From Halobacteriales archaeon QS_9_68_17 (GTDB lineage Archaea; Halobacteriota; Halobacteria; Halobacteriales; Natronoarchaeaceae), in NCBI GenBank assembly GCA_003023565.1, contig PXSA01000032.1:90411-154410 (forward strand): a DNA stretch of 64,000 bases, given 5' to 3'. This document shows positions 27,912 to 36,889 of this stretch, in pieces (positions within the stretch are counted from its first letter, which is position 1; each line of letters opens with the position of its first letter). A program made the position numbers and the translations under genes. A model generated the notes under the pieces. That model had not been told where the DNA came from. It did no database searches and saw only the letters and a program-made list of their open reading frames with translations.

Positions 27912-28988
27912 ATGAGCGATTCGATCGAACCCGGACGGGGCGGTAAAGGGTCGACGGCGTCGGCCGGGCCGCGTGCGGTGGTCCACAAGAAGATCCTCGA
28001 GGCCGCCGAGGCCCGACCGGACGCCTCGTACGACGAACTCGCGGACGCCGTCAGCGGGGCGTCCACCGACCTCGTCGAGCGGGTCATCGACGAGTACGGC
28101 GACCCGGCGGAGAACGGCGAGGGGGGAGACGCGGACGACGATCAGAACACCCCGACAGAACCGTCGGCGGACACCGACGAAACCATGAGTACGCCAGACG
28201 CCCACGATAGCGACGACACCGATCCGGACCTCGACCAGCTAACCGACCGCCAGGAACGCGTCCTCCGGGCCGTCCGCGACCGTCCGAACGCGACTCAGGA
28301 GGAGATCGCGGCGCAGTTCGACGTCAGCGCCGCCACGATCAGCCAGCGGGTCAACGCCATCGACGGGTTCGACTGGCCGTATCGCCGTGGGTTCGTGGAG
28401 TCGCTGTTCGAAGACGAGGGGGAGTTCGAGGCCGATGCCGAGCCCCAGTCTCCCGGTTCCGAGGCGGAGTCCGACGACCCCACGCCGGGGAGCGAAACCC
28501 GGCCGGCGTCCGGTGACGGCGCGACCGACCCCGAGACACCCGATCCGGAACCTGCCGCACCGGATCCGGAAGCAGACGCTCCCGGGCCGGACTCCGGCGG
28601 TGCCAACCCGGTGCCCGACGACGACTCGGGACCGGACGCGGCCGAACCGCGCTCCGGCACCGCCGGTTCGGATCCGGCGGCTTCCCACGCGGGAACGGAC
28701 ACTCCCGGTCCGGAGTCTGCCGGTTCCGGGGCACCCTCAAACGGAGAGCAGCCGGCGGGGACGGAAGCGGTCGATCGACTGTCCGGGCGGGTCGGCGACC
28801 TCACGGAGCGGGTCGCCGCGCTGGAGGGTCGGATCGAGGAGCGGTCCCCCGCCGAGGGGTCGTTCTCCGACCCGGACCTGGTCAGCAAGATGGTTCACGC
28901 GTGCATGGAGTCCGAACGCGTCTCGGAGGAGGAGGAGTTACGGATACTCCGTCAGGTCCTGACGACCGGGCGGCCCGCCGACTCCTGA
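27912..28988 (+). CDS. Double winged-helix protein with acidic Pro-rich linker
   Basis: This 358-residue protein has a first HTH-like segment at about residues 23-65 (VVHKKILEAAEARPDASYDELADAV) and a second at about 107-155 (LTDRQERVLRAVRDRPNATQEEIAAQFDVSAATISQRV), resembling a MarR/ArsR-like wing. Residues 160-285 are a disordered linker of Asp, Glu, Pro, Gly and Ser. A short coiled coil (LTERVAALEGRIEER) and an acidic helical tail follow. It is probably a DNA-binding regulator; the target is unknown. The 190 bases upstream are AT-rich with several TATA-like words. Confidence 0.75.
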   Translation: MSDSIEPGRGGKGSTASAGPRAVVHKKILEAAEARPDASYDELADAVSGASTDLVERVIDEYGDPAENGEGGDADDDQNTPTEPSADTDETMSTPDAHDSDDTDPDLDQLTDRQERVLRAVRDRPNATQEEIAAQFDVSAATISQRVNAIDGFDWPYRRGFVESLFEDEGEFEADAEPQSPGSEAESDDPTPGSETRPASGDGATDPETPDPEPAAPDPEADAPGPDSGGANPVPDDDSGPDAAEPRSGTAGSDPAASHAGTDTPGPESAGSGAPSNGEQPAGTEAVDRLSGRVGDLTERVAALEGRIEERSPAEGSFSDPDLVSKMVHACMESERVSEEEELRILRQVLTTGRPADS

Positions 28989-29023
28989 GGGTCCTCGCGC
29001 CCGGGACCGCGCCGCCGGTACTG

Positions 29024-29737
29024 CTAGCGGGCTGACCGGTCAAGCCGGTCCCGTGCGTTCGCCAGCGCGACCTCGTCGTCGTCCCGCAGGTATCGCGCGA
29101 GGCCGCGGGTCGCGGCGACGAGCGCCTCGGCCGTGCCGGGGTCGAGGTCACCGCCGAGGGCCTGCAGGCGTTTCTGGTGCTCGCGAACGCTCTCCAGCGC
29201 GTCCTCGGCTGCCGGGTCGTCGCCGTCGTGCCACCGTTTGAGTTCGCGCCGGTACTGCTTCACGGCGTCGGCGACGGCCAGCCCGCGGGCCTCGCGCATC
29301 GACTCGGGAACGTCGACGGGGTCGGGCCGCTCTCCCCGGTCCGCGCCGCGAAGCAGTTCGAGGAAGTAGTACGCCTCGTCGTCGGTCGGCTGAAACGACC
29401 GCCCGAACACGTCGGCCGCGTGGAGGAGCTCGGTCGCCGCGAGGTAGGTGTCGTCGAGGTCGCGTAGGTCGCCGGCGTGGACGAACCCCCGGCGGCGAAC
29501 GTACTCCCGGCAGGCCTCCTTTGCCGTCGCCGCGACCCGGTGGAGCGGGTCGGCGTCCACCTGCTCTCGCGCCGCCGTCAGGTCGAAGTCGACGGGGGAC
29601 GTCGTGTGGAGGTTGCGCTCCTCGTCGACGCCGACGCTGTGCATGCTCCCGCAGTCGGGGCAGGTGACGCTGCCCGTGTCGTAGTACGACCACCGCGTCC
29701 CGCAGTTCTGGCACTCGCGCTCGCCGCGGATCTCCAT
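29024..29737 (-). CDS. Haloarchaeal zinc-ribbon helical protein
   Basis: This 237-residue protein has an N-terminal zinc ribbon, CQNCGTRWSYYDTGSVTCPDCG, at about residues 9-30. A mostly helical, charged body with no recognised motif follows. It matches conserved haloarchaeal proteins annotated as TFIIB-type zinc-ribbon proteins of unknown role. The start at 29737 places the ribbon at the N-terminus, as expected. It is divergent from the gene at 30051. Confidence 0.78.
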   Translation of the reverse strand: MEIRGERECQNCGTRWSYYDTGSVTCPDCGSMHSVGVDEERNLHTTSPVDFDLTAAREQVDADPLHRVAATAKEACREYVRRRGFVHAGDLRDLDDTYLAATELLHAADVFGRSFQPTDDEAYYFLELLRGADRGERPDPVDVPESMREARGLAVADAVKQYRRELKRWHDGDDPAAEDALESVREHQKRLQALGGDLDPGTAEALVAATRGLARYLRDDDEVALANARDRLDRSAR

Positions 29738-29881
29738 GCCTGCGGGTTCGCGGCGCTCGGTCAAAACTCCGGCGACGGCGGCCGGCGGAGAGCGTCCGAC
29801 GACTGGGGCGGTGGCCGGTCCACACGCACCCGACACTGTGCCCCCCGCGGTCGGACAGCCGGACCTGCACGACCACGTGGG

Positions 29882-29887
29882 TTTATA
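29882..29887 (+). promoter_or_regulatory. TATA box TTTATA
   Basis: TTTATA lies 27-33 bases before an ATG at 29915, the usual spacing for a leaderless transcript. That ATG, however, opens only 26 codons and is out of frame with the conserved gene ending at 30455, so a frameshift or a second start is implied. Confidence 0.55.
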
Positions 29888-30050
29888 CGGCGGCGGACGC
29901 TATCGTCGGGCGCAATGTCGTCTCAGACTGCGGCCGACGAGGATAGAGGAAGTCGCCACGCGGCGGCTGGTCGAGAAATTCTCGACCGACAGTGACCACT
30001 CCGTAGACGGCGACCGGTTCTCGCGTGAGAGCGATGACGACCAGCGACCG

Positions 30051-30455
30051 GTGTCGGTGCGGTCCGACGGCGACGCGGTCGTGCTGGACGCCGATGGCGT
30101 CAGTCGCGAACTGACCAGAGATCAGGCCGGAGAGCTACGGGCGGCGCTCGGCGACGCGCTCACGGAGCGCCGCGAGTTCGTGCGCACGGTCGGCACGCGC
30201 CGGGACGACGGCGCGTACGTCGTCGAGCGCCGGGGCGCGGACTCCGCGGGGCACCGGAAAGTGTTCGAGGACTTCGCGGAGTGTCGCCGCCTGTACGACC
30301 GGCTTCCGGCCGAGTTCACGGCCGACGACGTGCGCCACGTCGGCGTAACCGGCGGTCGACGGCACATGCTCGTCTGGCACTTCGCCGAGCACGACGCCTT
30401 CGACTGCGCGCTCGTCTCCCGGCAACCGCTCACGGCGAGAAAAGGGGGTGAGTAA
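30051..30455 (+). CDS. Conserved haloarchaeal protein, start uncertain
   Basis: From the GTG at 30051 the frame encodes 134 residues: VRSDGDAVVLDADGVSRELT, a helix QAGELRAALGDALTERREF, VERRGADSAGHRKVFEDFAE and a C-terminal GGRRHMLVWHFAEHDAFDC. The last segment looks strongly conserved, but I know no function. The frame stays open upstream to about 29736 without an ATG. The best promoter (29882-29887) points to an ATG at 29915 in another frame, so the true 5' end may include a one-base shift. Confidence 0.65.
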   Translation: MSVRSDGDAVVLDADGVSRELTRDQAGELRAALGDALTERREFVRTVGTRRDDGAYVVERRGADSAGHRKVFEDFAECRRLYDRLPAEFTADDVRHVGVTGGRRHMLVWHFAEHDAFDCALVSRQPLTARKGGE

Positions 30456-30493
30456 GACCGGGGTTCTTACCGCAGGGGTCCGTAGCCCCGCGC

Positions 30494-30640
30494 ATGCGAT
30501 CGGAAGACGAGATCCGCGAGCAGTACGAGTTCTTGAAGGAAGAACTGGACGACGAGGAGATGAACCACGAGGGCGTCCGGCGGATGTTCAGCTACTACCG
30601 CCGCGCCCTCGGGTGGGTTCTCGAAGAAGAGCACATGTAG
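30494..30640 (+). CDS. Small acidic helical protein
   Basis: This 48-residue protein starts MRSEDEIREQYEFLKEELDD and ends GWVLEEEHM. The composition is regular and amphipathic-helical, and it starts about 40 bases after the preceding gene. Small proteins of this kind are common and conserved in haloarchaea. The function is unknown. Confidence 0.65.
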   Translation: MRSEDEIREQYEFLKEELDDEEMNHEGVRRMFSYYRRALGWVLEEEHM

Positions 30641-30680
30641 CCCCGTCGGGACCTACCAGTCGCCCGTCCTGTGTCGTTAC

Positions 30681-30805
30681 ATTTAAGGTATCGTGGCATC
30701 TTCGTTCAGATGACGCTTCGCTTGGAGGGCCGAAGCGTCAGCGGGGACCAATTCAGGGCGGCAAGCGACCCACGCGCGCTTTTCACTCGCGTGGGTCGCT
30801 TTCCA
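30681..30805. other. Two-hairpin region, possible small RNA or terminator
   Basis: The region holds a TATA-like ATTTAAGG at 30681-30688. Two perfect inverted repeats follow: GACGCTTCG (30712-30720) with CGAAGCGTC (30731-30739), and the 14-base AAGCGACCCACGCG (30763-30776) with its complement at 30788-30801. The second ends in TTTCC. It may be a terminator for the gene at 30494-30640 or a short structured RNA. The remaining bases to 30950 hold nothing recognisable. Confidence 0.5.
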
Positions 30806-30950
30806 TTTCCGATTCGACTGCTTCATAACGAGCCTCGGCTACGCGTGTTCCATCGACCGCGGCGGGACAGCGTCGCCAGTCGATACCCGCGCCCAGTGAC
30901 GGCAGCACGAACTCACCAGAAAAGAGCCGCCGGTCACGACCCGAGACGCG

Positions 30951-31235
30951 TCACTCGATGCGCAGTTCGCCGCCGTCACCGTCGCCGCCCGCGTCGCTCT
31001 CGTCCCACTCCAGTTCGAACTCGATGCTCATCTCGTCGGGGCCGGACCCCGTCTCCCGTTCGACTTTGACCTCGAACGTCGGCGACGCCGGCGGGTTCAC
31101 GGTGACCGAGCGCTCGCCCTCGGCGACCGACACCGGGTCGCCCGCTTCCAGTTTGTCCGCGACGCCGCGGAGCATCGCCGCGACGTCCGTTCGGTCGCGC
31201 TTTCCCTCGGACTCGAAGAGCACTTCCTCTGCCAT
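30951..31235 (-). CDS. Amphi-Trp domain-containing protein
   Basis: This 94-residue acidic protein begins MAEEVLFESEGKRDRTDVAAMLRGVADKLEAGD and continues with SVTVNPPASPTFEVKVERE and FELEWDE. That is the pattern of the amphi-Trp domain, a small archaeal and bacterial domain of unknown role. A GTTTATC box about 27 bases upstream on the minus strand fits a leaderless start at 31235. Confidence 0.85.
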   Translation of the reverse strand: MAEEVLFESEGKRDRTDVAAMLRGVADKLEAGDPVSVAEGERSVTVNPPASPTFEVKVERETGSGPDEMSIEFELEWDESDAGGDGDGGELRIE

Positions 31236-31459
31236 ACGTCCCCCACGTCTCCGAACGAGATAAACGTGTACGCCCCTCCGTACAGGTCGTTTTGGAGATA
31301 GGACAGGCGTCGTCTCCGTTCACTCATCACACTTCAGTCAGATACGTTAGAGTTGATTTCCGCCTGAAACTCGCGGCAGGAAGCCCTGTTTATCCGGTAT
31401 CAGGAAATAGTCGTTATACTTATCTTATTCCAATAACAACACCAGTCTGTACTTAAACA

Positions 31460-31735
31460 ATGTACGACCTGACAGGATTCCAGCGAGACTTGTTGTTCGT
31501 CATCGCGGGAGAGGAAGAACCGCATGGGCTCGCTATCAAAGAGGAACTCGAAGCGTACTACGAGAAAGAGATCCACCACGGGCGGCTCTATCCGAATCTC
31601 GACACGCTCGTCGACAAGGGGCTCGTCGAGAAGGGTCAGCGCGACCGACGCACCAACTTCTACACGCTCACGCGCCGCGGGCGACGGGAGATCGAGGCAC
31701 GCCGCGACTGGGAGAGCCAGTACATCAGCGCGTAA
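31460..31735 (+). CDS. PadR family transcriptional regulator
   Basis: This 91-residue winged-helix protein has the PadR pattern: LTGFQRDLLFVIAG, GLAIKEELEAYYEKEIHHGRLYPNLDTLVDKGLVEK and the wing RTNFYTLTRRG. It lacks the C-terminal dimerisation arm of larger PadR proteins, as is usual for the short archaeal form. An AT-rich upstream region (CTTATCTTATTCC) probably carries the promoter. The target is unknown; the MgtC/DUF4010 gene lies 120 bases downstream on the same strand. Confidence 0.9.
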   Translation: MYDLTGFQRDLLFVIAGEEEPHGLAIKEELEAYYEKEIHHGRLYPNLDTLVDKGLVEKGQRDRRTNFYTLTRRGRREIEARRDWESQYISA

Positions 31736-31856
31736 CTCGGAGTGGTCGTTCGCCGTCGATGACCGCCGAGAGACCGATCCCGAGTCGCGCCGCCCGGCCT
31801 CGTCCGAAGCACAGCGACGCTCAACGCTTAACTTTCCGACCCTTGTAGGTCCTCAG

Positions 31857-33012
31857 ATGTCGGTGTACGCCGCACAGGTCGCCTCGGATCCGCTGCAGAG
31901 TACGGTCGCTCGTATCGTACTCGCGGGAGCGCTCGGACTGTTCCTCGGGCTGGAGCGGGAATGGTCGCACAAGCCGGCCGGCATCCGGACGTTCTCTCTC
32001 GTCGGTCTGCTCGGCGCGGTGTTTACCGTGCTCGGCCGACCGGAACTGCTCGTCGTCGGCGGCGTTCTCGTCATCGTCCAGGGGATCCTGCTGGCCTCAC
32101 AGGGACTGCTGACCGACTCGGAGGAGGCCGGCCTCTCGCTTACGACCTCCGTTTCGATGCTGGTCGCCTACGGCGTCGGCGTACTGGTCACCGCCGGCCA
32201 CGTTCTGGAGGGCGTCACCGTCGCCGTCCTCTCCTCGCAACTGCTCGTGCTGAAGCGGGAACTCCACCGCTTCGCGGGGAACCTCTCGCGCGAGGAGATG
32301 CAGTCCGCGACGGAGTTCGCCATCCTCGCGTTCGTCGTTTACCCCCTGCTCCCGGCCGGGGAGGTGACGGTCGGGTACGACCCGGTCACGGTGTCGTTCG
32401 AACCCCGAGTGGTCTGGCTGATGGTCGTCACCGTCGCCGCCATCGGCATCGTCAACTACGTCGTCGTGCAGACCTACGGCGGCCGCGGTATCGCCGTCAC
32501 CGGCTTCTTCGGCGGTCTCGCCTCATCGACGGCCGTCGTCGGGACGATGCTCGACCACGTGCGCCAGACCCCCAGCGCCGCGTCGTACGCGGTGGCCGCC
32601 ATCCTGCTCGCCGACGCGGCGATGGCGGTCGGAGTCCGTCACGATGGAACTCGAGGACCCGTTCTCCCTGAAGAACGCGCTCGCGTTCGGCGGTATCTTC
32701 GCGCTCGTGATCGTCGCCGGGGCCGTCGGCCAGCAGCAGTTCGGGTCCGCCGGGTTCTACGTCGCGACCTTCCTTTCGGGACTCGTCTCCAGCGCCGGCG
32801 GTACCACGTCCGCGGTAGTGCTCTACCGCGCCGGCACGGTCGACCAGTCGTCGGCCGTGTTCGGTATCTTGCTCGCGACCGCGTCGTCGATCATCGTAAA
32901 AGTCATCCTCACGCTGATGGGCCCGAGTCGCGAGTTCGCGTACCGAGTCGCGGTGTGGAGCGCCGTACTGCTCGTGGTTTCGGGGATCGCGTCGCTCGCT
33001 GTCGGCGTGTAA
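31857..33012 (+). pseudogene. MgtC/SapB-DUF4010 family membrane protein with internal deletion
   Basis: The N-terminal part (residues 1-260) matches MgtC/SapB plus the start of DUF4010: LGLFLGLEREWSHKPAGIRTF, SLVGLLGAVF, then VYPLLPAGEVTVGYDP and GFFGGLASSTAVVGTML. After AAMAVGV near 32630 the frame changes; VTMELEDPFSLKNALAFGG through SLAVGV is in another frame, ending at 33012. About 45-50 residues covering one or two membrane helices are missing. The break therefore removes part of the DUF4010 domain and shifts the frame. The family is thought to act in metal or membrane homeostasis. Confidence 0.8.
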
Positions 33013-33066
33013 GTGTTGCGGGAAACGCAACGAATTATTTAAATTATACCTCGCTGTAGTTAGACT

Positions 33067-34434
33067 ATGGACCGCCACACTGCGGAGCCTCAGGTCACGG
33101 AGATGCCGGGCGAGCGCGCCCGGGAGTGGGCCGACCACCACGGCGACGCCGCCGCGACCACGACGTACGTCTACGACTTCGTCTGGGACGTGACGGCCGA
33201 CGCGGAGGGTCCCTTCTGTACGGACGTCGACGGCAACGTGCTGATGGACTTCACGAGCCACGTCGCCGCCGCACCGCTCGGGTACAACAGCCCCAAGGTC
33301 ATGGACAAGCTCCGGGAGTTCGACCTCGTCGACCCCCTCAAGATCGCCGGGCAGGACTTCTACGCGAGCGGCGGGTTGCCGCCCGAGGACCCGGAGTTCC
33401 CCGGTCCGACCCAGCTGATGCATCGACTCACCGACCTCACGGACCACTACGACATGGACACCGTCTTCCTCTCGAACTCCGGGGCTGAGGCGGTCGAGAA
33501 CGCGATGAAGGTCTGTTACGACGACCGCGACGGCGCGAAGTACGCCATCACCTTCGACGGTGCGTTCCACGGGCGCACGCTCGGCGCGCTCTCGCTCAAC
33601 CGCTCGAAGGGGAAGTACCGCCGGGACTTCCCCGAGGTGGCGGGCGTACACGACGTCCCGTTCTGCGGCGACGAGGACTGCACCCCCGGTAACTGCCCCT
33701 GCGGCTTCTTCCCCGGTGAGGCCGACGACCCCTCCGTTCTCCGGCGGAAACTCGACCCGAAAACCGGTCACGTCGACCCGAGCGAGGTCGCGTTCCTCAT
33801 CATGGAGCCGATCCAGGGCGAAGGCGGCTACCGCTTCCCCAGTGACGCGTTCATGCAGGAAATTCAGGACGTCTGCAAGGAACACGGCATCCCGGTCGTC
33901 GCCGACGAGATCCAGGCCGGGGTGGGCCGTACCGGTGAGATGTGGGGCTCCGACCACTACCCGGTCGAACCGGACGTCATCTCCAGCGCGAAGGGGCTGC
34001 GCGTCGGCGCGACCATCGCGAACGGCGACGTGTTCCCCGACGAGCGCGGCCGCCTCTCCTCGACGTGGGGCGCGGGCGACGTCGTCGCCGCGATGCAGGG
34101 CGTCCTCACGCTCGACGCCATCGAGGAACACGACCTGATGGACAACGCCGTCGAGCGCGGCGAGCAGTTGCAGTCCCGACTCCGCGAGGCCGACGACGAG
34201 GTCGTCACCGACGTCCGCGGCAAGGGGCTGATGGTCGCTATCGACCTCGACAGCGAGGACCGGCGCGACGACGTGATCGAGGCGGCGCTTCGTCGGGGCC
34301 TCCTCACGCTCGGTTGCGGACACCGCACCCTTCGCCTGCTCCCGCCGCTCGACGTGACGGAGCGAGAGGTCGACATCGGCGCGGACCTGCTCTTCGACGC
34401 AGTCACCGAAGCGGCACCGACGGCGAGCATCTAG
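33067..34434 (+). CDS. Class III PLP-dependent aminotransferase
   Basis: This 455-residue enzyme is of the ornithine/4-aminobutyrate/acetylornithine aminotransferase class: FLSNSGAEAVENAMK, AFHGRTLGALSLN, IMEPIQGEGGYRFP, VVADEIQAGVGRTG and the PLP lysine in SSAKGLRVGA. A Cys-rich insert CGDEDCTPGNCPCG at about residues 197-210 is unusual but seen in archaeal members. The substrate is not determinable. The TATA-like TATTTAAATT lies about 30 bases before the ATG at 33067. Confidence 0.93.
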   Translation: MDRHTAEPQVTEMPGERAREWADHHGDAAATTTYVYDFVWDVTADAEGPFCTDVDGNVLMDFTSHVAAAPLGYNSPKVMDKLREFDLVDPLKIAGQDFYASGGLPPEDPEFPGPTQLMHRLTDLTDHYDMDTVFLSNSGAEAVENAMKVCYDDRDGAKYAITFDGAFHGRTLGALSLNRSKGKYRRDFPEVAGVHDVPFCGDEDCTPGNCPCGFFPGEADDPSVLRRKLDPKTGHVDPSEVAFLIMEPIQGEGGYRFPSDAFMQEIQDVCKEHGIPVVADEIQAGVGRTGEMWGSDHYPVEPDVISSAKGLRVGATIANGDVFPDERGRLSSTWGAGDVVAAMQGVLTLDAIEEHDLMDNAVERGEQLQSRLREADDEVVTDVRGKGLMVAIDLDSEDRRDDVIEAALRRGLLTLGCGHRTLRLLPPLDVTEREVDIGADLLFDAVTEAAPTASI

Positions 34435-34605
34435 CGGTAGTTGCTAGCGCAGGTTCTTTAGATATCGCCTGCCACTGCATCGGGAAATCGGGTTGGTTAC
34501 CAGTAGATAGTAGCACGGTTTCTGTATCCAGTTCACAGGGTGAACGGCGCGGTAAGTATAGGAGACTCACGGATCGCTCAACACAGATGATGTACTCCGC
34601 GTGAG

Positions 34606-34941
34606 TCAGTCTAGTGTTTTGAGCGCATCCTCTGGCGTGAATTCAGCACGCTCTACGTCATCAGCGTGGATTTGAATCGTCTCGATGGTTCCTTCGACGA
34701 TTTCGGGAAGGGATTCGACGAACTGGCGGTACTGTTCGGATTCTGTGTGGGCTTCGGCCGCATCGACATCTTCGTACTGTTCAAAGAAACGCACGACATC
34801 GGAGTCACCAACGTCGGTCATCGCACGATAGTGGACTGTTCCATCCTCAGCCTGTGAACGCTCACGGAGGTTATCGATCAGCTCCATCGCCTCAGAGCGT
34901 TTTGACGACTTGAGCCGAATCGTCGTGTGGTTGACCAGCAC
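34606..34941 (-). CDS. Putative antibiotic-biosynthesis-monooxygenase (ABM) domain protein
   Basis: From the GTG at 34941 this 111-residue protein reads VNHTTIRLKSSKRSEAMELIDNLRERSQAEDGTVHYRAMTD, then VVRFFEQYEDVDAAEAH and a C-terminal strand. This is the dimeric ferredoxin-like ABM fold found in quinol monooxygenases. A longer ATG start (34995) would add residues that do not match the family. Base composition here is lower in GC than the neighbours. Confidence 0.75.
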   Translation of the reverse strand: MLVNHTTIRLKSSKRSEAMELIDNLRERSQAEDGTVHYRAMTDVGDSDVVRFFEQYEDVDAAEAHTESEQYRQFVESLPEIVEGTIETIQIHADDVERAEFTPEDALKTLD

Positions 34942-35140
34942 GTCGGGAGTTAGACAACCACCGAAATGTATTTTTTCATCGAATGATTCGCACACGTAGT
35001 TACCGAATCGAACGATTCCTCCTCAGATACCGTCATGGATAAAGAAACTGTATTACCAACTACTGTTACTTGGCGTTCGATCGATAGAACCTCTTTATCG
35101 CAGAGGGTTTCAACTGAGTTGGTCAGATAGCCTTCGAAGT

Positions 35141-35620
35141 CTAGCCGTCCGCCCGCACGGACTCCTGATACATATTGACGGTAAACTCGACGGATTCCGG
35201 GAGGTCACCGAAGTGCATGATCACGATGACCGGGTGAACGTGGTCCAGTGTCTCGTTGACGGTTGCTATCATCTCCTGCTGGTTTTTAGTAAGCCGGACA
35301 CGACTGCCGCTCGTGACTGCCTTTACCTCAATAGCGTAGTAGACGATTCCTGTCCGCCGGCATCTCGATCCTGACTCTCACCCTCCGTAGCGTCCTCTGC
35401 GTTCTCGTCGGCCGTGAGCGGACACCGAGCAGCGATGATATCGTCAGGAATCTACCAGTTCGAGTCCCCATGCTCCGTCGTCGGGTACATCCACCCCGTC
35501 TAATGTCTCAAATGTGACTTCACTGCTTGTACCCCGACTCTCGGAATAGAGCGAAACGGCCTCAGTGCACGTGATCTGACTGCCGCGGTGCTCTAGTAAA
35601 TGTTTCCTGATTTCCCGTCC
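35141..35620 (-). pseudogene. Remnant of a restriction-endonuclease-like (DUF3883-type) gene
   Basis: The minus strand holds broken frames that together read EIRKHLLEHRGSQITCTEAV and DGVDVPDDGAWGLELVD, then in another frame YYAIEVKAVTSGSRVRLTKNQQEMIATV and VHPVIVIMHFGDLPESVEF up to a stop at 35141. The EVKxxTxxxRVRLTxNQ motif is typical of the PD-(D/E)XK DUF3883 domain used in restriction and defence genes. At least one frameshift and no start codon are visible. The region 34996-35780 is of lower GC and otherwise empty. Confidence 0.65.
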
Positions 35621-35784
35621 CGATTGTGGAGGGCACCCCGCGTAGTGCCCCGCGATCGCTTCTACGATGTACCGTGACTATTGGTCGACAACTCGTATGT
35701 GAACACCTGTACGAATCGACTCGTTCGATAGAACCTTTCCATCCATCGACTGTTTCGGCCGCTACTCCGAATCGGCAGCGACCG

Positions 35785-36144
35785 TCAGCGACGGTCGGGG
35801 GTCTGCGAGAGCACGACCAGATTCGCGACCATCCCGCCGACGGTTAGCGTGACGATTCCCGTCCCGAGGACCAGCAGCGCGAACGCGAGCGTCGCGGGAG
35901 CGCTCCCGACGTACCGGTCACCGAGGACGCCGACGAGGCCGAGCGCCATCGCCGGGGCACCGACGGCCATGCCGGCGCGGAAGGCGACGTCGACCCGTCG
36001 GTCGAGACGGTTGACGCCCTCCTCGTCGCGCGCGAACAGCCGGTACGCGAGGACCGCGCCGGCGACCACGACCGCGACGAGCAGCGCGAACAGCGCGAGA
36101 CCGACCTCGACCGCGTTCAGCTCGGGAAAGTCGGGGTGGAACAC
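35785..36144 (-). CDS. Small membrane protein
   Basis: This 119-residue protein has three predicted transmembrane helices (about residues 12-35, 53-72 and 80-110). The first two are separated by a charged loop RLFARDEEGVNRLDRRVD. It starts two bases after the stop of the gene at 36147-36473, so the two are co-transcribed. The function is unknown. Confidence 0.72.
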   Translation of the reverse strand: MFHPDFPELNAVEVGLALFALLVAVVVAGAVLAYRLFARDEEGVNRLDRRVDVAFRAGMAVGAPAMALGLVGVLGDRYVGSAPATLAFALLVLGTGIVTLTVGGMVANLVVLSQTPDRR

Positions 36145-36146
36145 GC

Positions 36147-36473
36147 CTAGAACTGGTAGCGTCGGTCGTCTTTCTGCTGGTCCTGCGGGAAGCTGTTACC
36201 GGTCATCTCGTCGAACGTCACCCCGGAGAGGTACTCGTCGTAGGTCACGTCGTAAGTGCTCCGCAGGTGAAAGTCGAGCTTGCCGGTCTCGACCGTCGAT
36301 CGGAAGAGGAGGTGGACTGCCCGGCGGACCAGGTCCTCCGGCTCCTCCGGGTCGAGCGCGGCGACGAGCATCGTCAGTTCCCGTTTGGTCTCCTCGTCGA
36401 GGGTGACGTCGAGGCTTTCGTCGATATCGGCGTAGGTGGCTTCCGCGTCGTCGTTCAGGTCGTCGAGGCTCAT
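36147..36473 (-). CDS. Conserved acidic haloarchaeal protein
   Basis: This 108-residue protein begins MSLDDLNDDAEATYADIDESLDV. A helix KRELTMLVAALDPEEPEDLVRRAVHLLFRS and a C-terminal YDEYLSGVTFDEMTG follow. It resembles small soluble haloarchaeal proteins of unknown function. It is followed after two bases by the small membrane protein gene. Confidence 0.72.
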   Translation of the reverse strand: MSLDDLNDDAEATYADIDESLDVTLDEETKRELTMLVAALDPEEPEDLVRRAVHLLFRSTVETGKLDFHLRSTYDVTYDEYLSGVTFDEMTGNSFPQDQQKDDRRYQF

Positions 36474-36529
36474 AGACGGGATGTAGAGTGCCCGAGGGAT
36501 ACGGTTTTCGAGTCTCCGCGACCGCGAGT

Positions 36530-36787
36530 TCACGCCTCGATCGGCGTTCCGCAGTGGCCGCAGGTCTCGGCGTCCGGGTCGTTCGGACTGCCGCAATCGG
36601 GGCAGTTCACGGGTGGAACGTGGGGGTCGTCGTCGGCCTCGTCGAACACCGTGGTCAGGATGCCGGCAACGACGAGCGCGCCCCCCAGCCCGAACCAGAG
36701 GAGCGGTCCGGCGGCGAGAAACAGGGAGATCACGAACGGGAAGAGGGCGACGGCGAGGCCGAGGACGATGAGGTCGGTTCCTTCCAT
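36530..36787 (-). CDS. Membrane protein with C-terminal zinc ribbon
   Basis: This 85-residue protein has two transmembrane helices (about residues 5-28 and 30-48), an acidic linker and a double CxxC zinc ribbon, CPDCGSPNDPDAETCGHCG, at about residues 62-80. A GTTTATTT box about 27 bases upstream on the minus strand fits a leaderless start at 36787. It probably exposes a small metal-binding domain at the cytoplasmic membrane face. The function is unknown. Confidence 0.75.
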   Translation of the reverse strand: MEGTDLIVLGLAVALFPFVISLFLAAGPLLWFGLGGALVVAGILTTVFDEADDDPHVPPVNCPDCGSPNDPDAETCGHCGTPIEA

Positions 36788-36889
36788 AGTTCTTCAAAAT
36801 AGCCGACGCGAAATAAACGTTCGCCCGTCCGCCCGGCCGTCCGACCGCGACCGGCAGGCGTATCCCGTTCGCGTCGTAAGCCGACGGCG

